Positions 6,179-12,826 of a DNA stretch of 33,227 nucleotides are shown piece by piece; position 1 is the first letter of the stretch, and each line of letters begins with the position of its first letter. The notes below the pieces were generated by a model. That model made no database searches. It saw only the letters and a list, made by a program, of their open reading frames with translations, and had not been told where the DNA came from. Source of the stretch: Chitinophaga pinensis (GTDB lineage: Bacteria > Bacteroidota > Bacteroidia > Chitinophagales > LD1); NCBI GenBank assembly GCA_945867505.1, contig CAMBIM010000010.1:1-33227 (forward strand), read 5' to 3'. Position numbers and translations under genes: made by a program.

Positions 6179-9091
6179 TTACTTCCTCAACGCCTTATAA
6201 ATCACTTCCTGCAAATCGGTGCGGATATTCATTTTCACCAACTGGTTGTTTTCGGCATTGGGGTAAACCCGGTTGCTTAAGAAAATGTAAGTGAGTTTAT
6301 TTTCAGGGTCGCTCCAAACACAGGTGCCCGTAAAACCGGTATGGCCAAAAACCGAAAGTGGAACGCCATCGTAACAAGGCGATGCTTTGCTCACATCCGG
6401 TTCAGGTTTATCAAAGCCATAACCTCTGCGCGAAATTTTTGATTGGCGGGTGGTGAACGTGCGGATGGTGGTTGAATCCAATAGTCTTTTGCCGTTGTAA
6501 GTTCCGTTGTTCAGCAACATTTGAAAAAGCGCAGCCAGGTCAAATGCATTGCTGAAAACACCGGCATGTCCCGCTACCCCGCCATACATGGCGGCACCGG
6601 GGTCGTGCACATAACCTCGTACCACTTGTTTGCGGAAAGCAGAATCGTTTTCGGTGGGCAAAATTCTTTCGCGCGCAAACCTATCGGTAGGTTTAAATCC
6701 GATTCGTGTTAACCCCATTGGGCGATAGAAATTCTCGTTTACAAAAGCATCTAACTTTTTGCCCGAAACCTTTTCTACAATCTTTTGAAGAATGTAAAAA
6801 TCATTATCGCTGTAAACATATTTAGGATGCTCCTCTACCAGTGAATGACTGATAATGCTCCACATACTATCGGGATAATCGTTGCGGATAAAAAGCGAAT
6901 CGGCTACACGAACAGCGAATGTTGAATCAGCACTTTTACGATAGTGTTTTTCAAAGTTGCTATCGATAGTATTCTTGTAAAACATAAAGAATGCCTTTAA
7001 CCCAGCCTGATGCGTTAGCACATCTTTCAGTTTTAAATTCTTGATGGTGGCATCTTTAGGTAAGTGCAGATAATCACCAACAGTTTTATCGAGGTTGATT
7101 TTTTTCTGCTCATACAATTTCATGACCGCAATAGTGGTAGCGGCAACTTTAGTAATAGAAGCAAGGTCATATAATGCAGAAGGTGTAACGGCTTCGCGGG
7201 TTTCGTAAATGTTTGTGCCGTAACTTTTGTTCCAGATTACTTTGCCGTTTTTAGCTACCAGCAAGTGGCAACCAGGAAAAGCCTTGCCATCAATTCCGCG
7301 CTGAATAATGTCGTCCATTTGCTTTAAGGCAGAAGTTTGCAAGCCAACCTCTTCGGGCATAGAAAGTTTTAAACGATAAACAGAATCGGAACTAAAACCG
7401 GTACCGGCGTTAAAAGTTGACGAAGCAGTAACTGGTAGCTTTCCCGAAATTTTTTCGGCACCAAACAAAGCATTTGCTGCTGCAAGATTGGTGGCATCGT
7501 TGTCTTCATAAGCTTCTAAAATCCAGGGAATGTATTCGAAGTATTTAAGCGCGTACGGATTGCCGAAAACAGATAACACTACTTTTGTTCTACCGGTAAG
7601 TGCCTCAACAAACTTTCTGGTTTCTTCAGTTACGTTATAATTTTTTGCAGCCGCGCGAACCATTGCGTGCAGGTCCACAATTACTAAATCGTATTTTGAA
7701 AGGGTATCGAAAATGGCGTTGAACTCCTTTTCATTATGCTCCGAACTTTGGTTGAAAAAATCAATCTCCGCAAAATTGTTGATGTGTTTTTGGAATGGTG
7801 AAACATCGGAATTACCAATAGAAACGGAAGCTACTTTCTTGTAATTCCAATCTTTAAACGGTAATAAATTATCCTGATTAGCCGCCAGCGTTATTGCCTG
7901 CTCGTACAATTTTTGACGAATCATTTTTCCATTCGTATTGTTCAAATCATCGCGCAGATTTTCGAGCGCCACATATTGCGGTTTATTTAAACCCAGTTTG
8001 TATTTGTAAGCCAGCACCTTCTTTACGCGCAATTCCAACTCATAAAGTGAAATGCAACCGCTATCAACCGATGCTTTTATTTTTTCAACGCCTTTCGAAG
8101 CATCTTCACTAAAAACCAAAATATCGCAACCGGCTAAAAACGCCAGCGAATCTACCGTGCCGGGTTTGTAATATTTGGCAACACCTTTCATGTTTAGCGC
8201 ATCGGAAAATACTAAGCCATCAAATCCCAGCGTATCTTGCAAATAATTGGTAGCAATGCGGTAAGAGATGGATGCTGGTGTGCCGGTTGAATCTAAAGCA
8301 GGAACATTTAAGTGCGCCACCATAGCACTGCCCACGCCATTCTTAAATAGAATTTTGAACGGATAAAACTCCAGCGAATCGAAAGCGGCTGCACTCTTCG
8401 TAATCAATGGTAAATCGAAATGCGAATCGGTATTTACGTCACCATGTCCCGGAAAATGTTTAGCGCAAGCCAACACACCTTCATCCTGCATACCATCGGC
8501 ATATTCCATTCCTTTTAACGCTACTTTGAATTTGTCCTCGCCAAAACTGCGGTCGTTTATCACCGGATTGTTCGGATTGTTGTTTACATCTACATCGGGC
8601 GCAAAGTTGATGTTGATGCCAATGCGTTTGCATTCGCGACCAATCTCGCGACCCATTTCGTAAATTAATTTGTTGTCGCTTACCGCGCCAAGCGCAATTT
8701 GGTGAGGAAACGAGATGGTGGAATCTAACCGCATACCCAAACCCCATTCGCCATCAATAGCAACAAAGCTCTGCACTTTCGAGGAATCCTGAATCCGGTT
8801 TGTCCATTCGGCTTGTGGTTCTGGCAAACCTTTAAAGAAAATAACCCCACCGGCTTTGCCTTGTTTCAGCCAACTATAAACCGAATCCATGTTATAATTT
8901 TTGCCATCGGTATAAGCGGCAAGCATAAAAAACTGGCCAATCTGTTCTTCAACTGTAAGTTTGCTGTAAACCGAATCAACCCACTTTACACACGCTTTAT
9001 CGTTTTTCCAATTGCGGAAATCAGGATTTTGAGCAACAGACAACAGACAACAGACAACGGACAATATAAGAAGCCAAGTATGCTTGGTCAT
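6179..9091 (-). CDS. Secreted GH3 beta-N-acetylglucosaminidase-like / serine beta-lactamase-like fusion
   Basis: 970 residues from ATG 9091. The signal peptide MTKHTWLLILSVVCCLLSVA|Q supports this start over the ATG at 9148, which would add 19 residues including codons over a predicted -7 element. Residues about 20-370 are a GH3 (NagZ-like) domain with KHFPGHGD at about 211-218 and the nucleophile context FSDALNM (Asp297). A GH3 C-terminal-like domain spans about 390-560. Residues about 585-965 are a class C beta-lactamase/PBP4*-like domain with SITK (Ser645), YSD at about 760-762 in place of YxN, and GHTG at about 916-919. The fusion is a known Bacteroidota architecture and is inferred to act on peptidoglycan or other amino-sugar glycans in the periplasm. 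Which reaction the second domain performs is open. The signal-peptide codons are a heptanucleotide tandem repeat. Confidence 0.9.
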   Translation of the reverse strand: MTKHTWLLILSVVCCLLSVAQNPDFRNWKNDKACVKWVDSVYSKLTVEEQIGQFFMLAAYTDGKNYNMDSVYSWLKQGKAGGVIFFKGLPEPQAEWTNRIQDSSKVQSFVAIDGEWGLGMRLDSTISFPHQIALGAVSDNKLIYEMGREIGRECKRIGININFAPDVDVNNNPNNPVINDRSFGEDKFKVALKGMEYADGMQDEGVLACAKHFPGHGDVNTDSHFDLPLITKSAAAFDSLEFYPFKILFKNGVGSAMVAHLNVPALDSTGTPASISYRIATNYLQDTLGFDGLVFSDALNMKGVAKYYKPGTVDSLAFLAGCDILVFSEDASKGVEKIKASVDSGCISLYELELRVKKVLAYKYKLGLNKPQYVALENLRDDLNNTNGKMIRQKLYEQAITLAANQDNLLPFKDWNYKKVASVSIGNSDVSPFQKHINNFAEIDFFNQSSEHNEKEFNAIFDTLSKYDLVIVDLHAMVRAAAKNYNVTEETRKFVEALTGRTKVVLSVFGNPYALKYFEYIPWILEAYEDNDATNLAAANALFGAEKISGKLPVTASSTFNAGTGFSSDSVYRLKLSMPEEVGLQTSALKQMDDIIQRGIDGKAFPGCHLLVAKNGKVIWNKSYGTNIYETREAVTPSALYDLASITKVAATTIAVMKLYEQKKINLDKTVGDYLHLPKDATIKNLKLKDVLTHQAGLKAFFMFYKNTIDSNFEKHYRKSADSTFAVRVADSLFIRNDYPDSMWSIISHSLVEEHPKYVYSDNDFYILQKIVEKVSGKKLDAFVNENFYRPMGLTRIGFKPTDRFARERILPTENDSAFRKQVVRGYVHDPGAAMYGGVAGHAGVFSNAFDLAALFQMLLNNGTYNGKRLLDSTTIRTFTTRQSKISRRGYGFDKPEPDVSKASPCYDGVPLSVFGHTGFTGTCVWSDPENKLTYIFLSNRVYPNAENNQLVKMNIRTDLQEVIYKALRK
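9034..9061. repeat. Heptanucleotide tandem repeat (CAACAGA)4 in signal-peptide codons
   Basis: Three exact CAACAGA units and one with a single change (CAACGGA). Read on the minus strand as TCTGTTG units, they encode the SVVCCLLSVA part of the GH3 fusion's signal peptide. Seven is not a multiple of three, so losing or gaining one unit would shift the frame. Confidence 0.8.
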
Positions 9092-9093
9092 AA

Positions 9094-9121
9094 TTCGTAT
9101 TTCTAATTTCGTATTTCTAAT
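9094..9121. repeat. 14-bp direct tandem repeat in the GH3 gene leader
   Basis: TTCGTATTTCTAAT occurs twice without a gap. Each copy is two 7-nt units of the form TTCnnAT, the same period as the repeat in the signal peptide 33 bp away. It lies just upstream of the ATG at 9091, in the inferred 5' leader. Confidence 0.8.
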
Positions 9122-9132
9122 TACCACTGTTG

Positions 9133-9140
9133 CGAATAGA
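9133..9140 (-). promoter_or_regulatory. Possible -7 element for the GH3 fusion gene (TCTATTCG)
   Basis: One mismatch from TAnnTTyG and followed by CAAC. It would give a leader of roughly 35-40 nt made mostly of the 14-bp tandem repeat. It overlaps codons that would exist only if translation began at 9148, which favours the later start. Confidence 0.3.
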
Positions 9141-9229
9141 CAAAACATTTATCGTGCCCTGCTTAATTCTATTAACGACTTTTCTACTGTTTTATGTTGA
9201 TTGAATTTTTGCATTGCACACGGACAGCA

Positions 9230-9269
9230 CAGAATACACAGAAACGAATTGCATTTTCTGTGTATTCTG
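9230..9269. repeat. Perfect 15-bp inverted repeat between GH3 and mutL
   Basis: CAGAATACACAGAAA (9230-9244) and its exact reverse complement (9255-9269) flank a 10-nt loop. It sits in the middle of the 258-bp divergent gap (9092-9349), which otherwise holds only the predicted promoters and the 14-bp tandem repeat. It is not placed as a terminator for either gene, because both start away from it. It could be an operator, an RNA hairpin or an interspersed palindrome. Confidence 0.7.
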
Positions 9270-9334
9270 CGAAGTCTTTGAGAAAGGAAAAGAATAACTT
9301 ATTGGTTTTCTATCTATGAAGAAGTGCATTTAAT

Positions 9335-9342
9335 TAAGTTTG
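9335..9342 (+). promoter_or_regulatory. Predicted -7 element for mutL (TAAGTTTG), near-leaderless
   Basis: Exact TAnnTTTG ending only 7 nt before the mutL ATG, with CGCGCTC between. Transcription would begin at or within a few nt of the start codon. No clear -33 element is seen. Confidence 0.5.
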
Positions 9343-9349
9343 CGCGCTC

Positions 9350-11194
9350 ATGGACATTATTCGTCTTTTACCCGATAATATTGCTAATCAAATAGCTGCC
9401 GGTGAGGTAATACAACGCCCCGCTTCGGCTGTAAAAGAGTTGCTGGAAAACTCTATTGACTCTGGCGCTACGCACATTAAGCTGATTGTAAAACAAGCGG
9501 GGAAAAGTTTAGTGCAGGTAATAGATAACGGTTGCGGCATGAGCGAAACCGATGCGCGGATGTGTTTTGAGAAACACGCTACTTCAAAAATTCGCGCGGC
9601 AGAAGATTTGTTCAATATTCGGACGATGGGTTTTCGTGGAGAGGCGCTGGCATCTATTGCCGCAATCGCGCAAGTACAAATGAAAACCCGCCAAACCGGT
9701 GAGCAATTGGGAACTTGTATTGAAATAGAGGGAATGAAAGTATTGAAGCAAGAGCCTTGCCAGACCGAAGAGGGAACTTCGATTGCCATGAAGAATCTTT
9801 TCTTCAACGTTCCTGCCCGCAGAAATTTTTTGAAAAGCGATACCGTTGAACTAAAAAATATTATTGAAGAATTTCAGCGCATCGCGTTGGCGCATCCTAA
9901 AATCGGGTTTCAGCTTTTTAATAATGATTACGAGATGTATCATTTGAAATCGGGCAATTTAAAGCAGCGCATTGTTGCCATGTTTGGTGATAATTATGCA
10001 GAGAAGATTGTACCGGTAGAAGAAAAAAGCTATGCGTTGCATGTTTACGGTTTTACCGGTAAACCGGAGTTTAGCAAGAAGACGCGAGGCGAACAGTTTA
10101 TTTATGTAAACAACCGGTACATTAAATCGCCTTATCTGAACCATGCAGTTAGCATGGCCTTTGAACAAATGTTGCCGCAGGGTAGTTATCCGTTCTATGT
10201 TTTGTTCTTAGATATTGACCCTTCAAAAATTGACATCAACGTTCATCCTGCTAAATATGAAATCAAGTTTGAGGACGAAAAACTGGTTTACACCTTCGTG
10301 AATCTTGGAGTGAAGCATGCGCTTGGTGCGTATAGCGTTTCGCCAACTTTAGATTTTAATCAAGAGCACCATCTGAACAATAACGACACATTTACGCAAC
10401 AGCCGCGAACTTGGTTGGAGATTACGCAACAGGCCACATCAACACGCGATGCGAAGAAGTATGCCCCGCCCTCAAATTTCCAATCGCTTAATAAGCGAGA
10501 AGAAAATAATTTGAAGAATTGGGAACATGCGTTTGATACCGTGAGCAGCCGTAAGCAGCAGCAGTTGACAGACGGAAATCAGAAATCGGAAACAAGAAGG
10601 ATAGAGGAGCATGAAAGCTACAAAGAAGCAGTTCCTCCGCATCAAATTCAGAACCGGCATATCGTTTCGCAAATCAAGAGTGGTTTTATTTTGATTGACC
10701 AGCAAGCCGCACATGAACGGATCATGTTTGAGCGGTATTTAAAGCTGTTAGATAGAAACCGGAACGAAAGTCAGCGACAGTTATTCCCGCAAAACTTAGA
10801 CTTGAATGCAATGGACACACAAATCCTATTGCAGATACTGCCCGAAATAAACAATCTTGGTTTCGATATTCAAGAGTTTGGCAAAAACAGTTTTGTCATC
10901 CACGGTTTTCCGGCAGATATTCTTCAAGGCGATGAGAAGAAAATGATTGAAGAGCTGATTGAGCAATTTAAAATGAACTCACAGGTCACTAAACTTTCTA
11001 AACGCGAAATGCTGGCGAAATCATTAGCGCATAGTTCAAGCATTAAAGCAGGGAAGAAACTTTCGGTAGAAGAAATGAAAACCTTGATTGATGAATTGTT
11101 CGCTTGCGAAAATGCCTTCACCTCGCCCAATGGGCGATTTACTTTTATTACCATCAACAACGATGAATTAGAAAAACGTTTCGAGAACAAATAA
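9350..11194 (+). CDS. mutL: DNA mismatch repair protein MutL
   Basis: 614 residues. It couples MutS mismatch recognition to downstream strand processing. The N-terminal GHKL ATPase motifs are all visible: NQIAAGEVIQRPASAVKELL with ENSIDSGA (about 12-41), DNGCGM (about 61-66) and TMGFRGEALASI (about 92-103). The linker (about 340-435) is low in complexity and includes a 7-nt-period repeat. The C-terminal dimerisation domain has DQQAAHERIMFE at 450-461, close to the endonuclease motif DQHA(x)2E(x)4E but with Gln for His. The later motifs are degenerate: AHSSSIK lacks the usual Cys, and SPNGRF replaces CPHGRP. Strand-nicking ability is therefore uncertain. Confidence 0.95.
   Translation: MDIIRLLPDNIANQIAAGEVIQRPASAVKELLENSIDSGATHIKLIVKQAGKSLVQVIDNGCGMSETDARMCFEKHATSKIRAAEDLFNIRTMGFRGEALASIAAIAQVQMKTRQTGEQLGTCIEIEGMKVLKQEPCQTEEGTSIAMKNLFFNVPARRNFLKSDTVELKNIIEEFQRIALAHPKIGFQLFNNDYEMYHLKSGNLKQRIVAMFGDNYAEKIVPVEEKSYALHVYGFTGKPEFSKKTRGEQFIYVNNRYIKSPYLNHAVSMAFEQMLPQGSYPFYVLFLDIDPSKIDINVHPAKYEIKFEDEKLVYTFVNLGVKHALGAYSVSPTLDFNQEHHLNNNDTFTQQPRTWLEITQQATSTRDAKKYAPPSNFQSLNKREENNLKNWEHAFDTVSSRKQQQLTDGNQKSETRRIEEHESYKEAVPPHQIQNRHIVSQIKSGFILIDQQAAHERIMFERYLKLLDRNRNESQRQLFPQNLDLNAMDTQILLQILPEINNLGFDIQEFGKNSFVIHGFPADILQGDEKKMIEELIEQFKMNSQVTKLSKREMLAKSLAHSSSIKAGKKLSVEEMKTLIDELFACENAFTSPNGRFTFITINNDELEKRFENK
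10574..10594. repeat. Imperfect 7-nt-period repeat in the mutL linker
   Basis: GGAAATC AGAAATC GGAAACA: three heptads encoding part of the disordered linker (DGNQKSETRR). The unit matches the AGAAATC heptads at 33191-33225. Confidence 0.55.
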
Positions 11195-11225
11195 ACTCAC
11201 TGCCCAATCGTTTAATGTCTTCAAT

Positions 11226-11233
11226 TACATTTG
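11226..11233 (+). promoter_or_regulatory. Predicted -7 element for rhomboid gene (TACATTTG), near-leaderless
   Basis: Exact TAnnTTTG ending 6 nt before the ATG at 11240. Its last three bases (11231-11233) form an in-frame TTG that would otherwise be a tempting start, so the element decides the start. Confidence 0.5.
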
Positions 11234-11239
11234 CCGCAC

Positions 11240-11911
11240 ATGTTCAATAACATCAATACACGAAGCGTAACGTTCAATCTCATTGCTGTTAATGTGGTGG
11301 TGTTTATCGCCACTTCTATTTTTGGAGAGAAAATGTATGAATTGTTTTCACTCTTCTATCCAGCAAGTCCCTATTTTAAACCCATGCAACTTGTCACGCA
11401 CATGTTTATGCACGGAAACCTTGGACATATATTCTCCAACATGTTTGCGCTCTTTATGTTCGGAACAGTTTTAGAACAGGTATGGGGCCCAAAACGATTT
11501 TTGTCTTTTTATTTTATAACCGGTTTAGGCGCAATGGTGCTACACACAGCCGTGCAGGCATGGATTATCCATAATTACACCGGCTATTTTGCGCCATCTA
11601 TTCAACTGTTGAACGAATTTCCGGATGCAGCTTCTATGTATGTAACGCCAACCGTAGGTGCATCCGGTGCTATCTTCGGAATTCTGATTGCCTTTGGCAT
11701 GTTGTTTCCTAACACGGAATTGTATTTAATGTTTATACCCGTACCGGTTAAGGCAAAGTATTTTGTTTCGCTTTATGTGGTTTACGAATTGTATCGCGGA
11801 ATAAGTATGAGCGCAGGCGATAACGTTGCACACTTCGCACACTTAGGTGGCGCATTATTTGGTTTTCTATTGGTGAAGTTTTGGAACAGAAACCGCAACT
11901 CACTCTATTAG
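11240..11911 (+). CDS. Rhomboid family intramembrane serine protease
   Basis: 223 residues with about six membrane helices. The catalytic dyad is visible: Ser142 in VGASGAIFG and His201 in AHFAHLGGALFG. The conserved HMFMHGNLGHIFSNMFAL segment (about 54-71), with its loop and second helix, matches the GlpG-type fold. It cleaves transmembrane proteins within the bilayer; the substrate is unknown. The ATG at 11240 is preferred to the TTG at 11231, which belongs to the predicted -7 element. The gene ends tail to tail with the deacetylase gene, with a 4-nt overlap of the two stops. A second rhomboid lies at 27128. Confidence 0.93.
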   Translation: MFNNINTRSVTFNLIAVNVVVFIATSIFGEKMYELFSLFYPASPYFKPMQLVTHMFMHGNLGHIFSNMFALFMFGTVLEQVWGPKRFLSFYFITGLGAMVLHTAVQAWIIHNYTGYFAPSIQLLNEFPDAASMYVTPTVGASGAIFGILIAFGMLFPNTELYLMFIPVPVKAKYFVSLYVVYELYRGISMSAGDNVAHFAHLGGALFGFLLVKFWNRNRNSLY

Positions 11912-12795
11912 TATTCCTTACTTTTATACGGAATTTTCTTTAGTGATTCGAAAAACGTTTTGCATTTTTCTTTTGCATCGGGTGGATTCAGGGCAAACAG
12001 CCAGTAGATTTCGTAGTCGCCCATGTTCATGGCCAGCTGCATAGTACCTTGCGATTTATGCTCTGCAATTTCCCAGTTCACTACTATTTTGTAGCTCAAC
12101 TTATTCTTGTAACCAAAGCCAACCGTTTTGTCGAACGAATACACGGCACTCTTTCCTTCCACTTTTGTTTCGGTATAATCTTTCAATTGCTGAAATTGAA
12201 AAGTGTCTTTTAGGTTTGAAACAGAAACACCTAACACAATTGGTCGTTGAGTTTGTGGAAGCGATTGAACGGTTCGCAAAGCAAGAAGAGATGCTGCTTT
12301 ATGATGTGCATGAGTTTCGAGAACCGGTAATAAACAAAACACAAAATCGTATTTAGTGGTGGTCATAATTTCTTTCAAGCGGGTAGTTACCCAACTTACA
12401 TTCCATGTTGTATCAAGTGGCTCGTGTTCATCTAAGCCGTAATGCGCGTCTTTCTGATCAAGGAAGAAAATGTTGTTAGTGCCTATAATTTTTCCCGCAT
12501 TAATTAATTCCTGTTTGCGTATGCGTGGCAAATTTTCTCTGCCAACTTTTTCATCAGTCAATTCTAAATTGTAATACGATTCTGCCAGTGTAGAATACTT
12601 GTATCCGCCTTCGCCATTGGTGATAACGCATTGGTCAACCGTGCCGCTCATTTCGTGTGTTACTTTATAAATAACCGCAGCCATTCCGGTTTCGTCATCG
12701 GGGTGAGCGGTTACCACCAAAATTTTAGGACTGGTTTTTTGTGCTTCTGATTGAATGGCTAAAGCAAGTAGCGAGAAGAGAAAAAGATTTTTCAT
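11908..12795 (-). CDS. Secreted PIG-L family (LmbE-like) deacetylase
   Basis: 295 residues. The signal peptide is MKNLFLFSLLALAIQSEA|Q. The hallmark zinc motif AHPDDE is at 30-35 and a second metal motif (HAHHKAA) is near residue 163, as in LmbE/PIG-L enzymes that remove N-acetyl groups from amino sugars. The signal peptide argues for a periplasmic or extracellular substrate and against the cytosolic bacillithiol deacetylase BshB. NGEGGYKYSTLAE and LDQKDAHYGLDEHE are typical of the Bacteroidota secreted subgroup. The ATG is only 31 bp from the GTG of the divergent permease gene. Confidence 0.88.
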   Translation of the reverse strand: MKNLFLFSLLALAIQSEAQKTSPKILVVTAHPDDETGMAAVIYKVTHEMSGTVDQCVITNGEGGYKYSTLAESYYNLELTDEKVGRENLPRIRKQELINAGKIIGTNNIFFLDQKDAHYGLDEHEPLDTTWNVSWVTTRLKEIMTTTKYDFVFCLLPVLETHAHHKAASLLALRTVQSLPQTQRPIVLGVSVSNLKDTFQFQQLKDYTETKVEGKSAVYSFDKTVGFGYKNKLSYKIVVNWEIAEHKSQGTMQLAMNMGDYEIYWLFALNPPDAKEKCKTFFESLKKIPYKSKEY

Positions 12796-12799
12796 ATCG

Positions 12800-12807
12800 T
12801 AAACTTA
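12800..12807 (-). promoter_or_regulatory. Possible -7 element for the PIG-L gene (TAAGTTTA), near-leaderless
   Basis: One mismatch from TAnnTTTG, ending 4 nt before the ATG at 12795, in a 31-bp divergent gap. Confidence 0.35.
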
Positions 12808-12826
12808 GCAATCATAAATTCACTTT

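Noticed and set aside
9092-9148. Longer start for the GH3 fusion at ATG 9148
   Set aside because: It would bury the signal peptide behind 19 residues partly encoded by tandem-repeat leader DNA.
9230-9269. CRISPR-like or tRNA structure in the GH3-mutL gap
   Set aside because: It is a single inverted repeat with no repeat-spacer series and no cloverleaf.
11908-12795. PIG-L protein as the bacillithiol deacetylase BshB
   Set aside because: It has a clear signal peptide, while BshB acts in the cytosol, and it lies 6 kb from bshA on its own.
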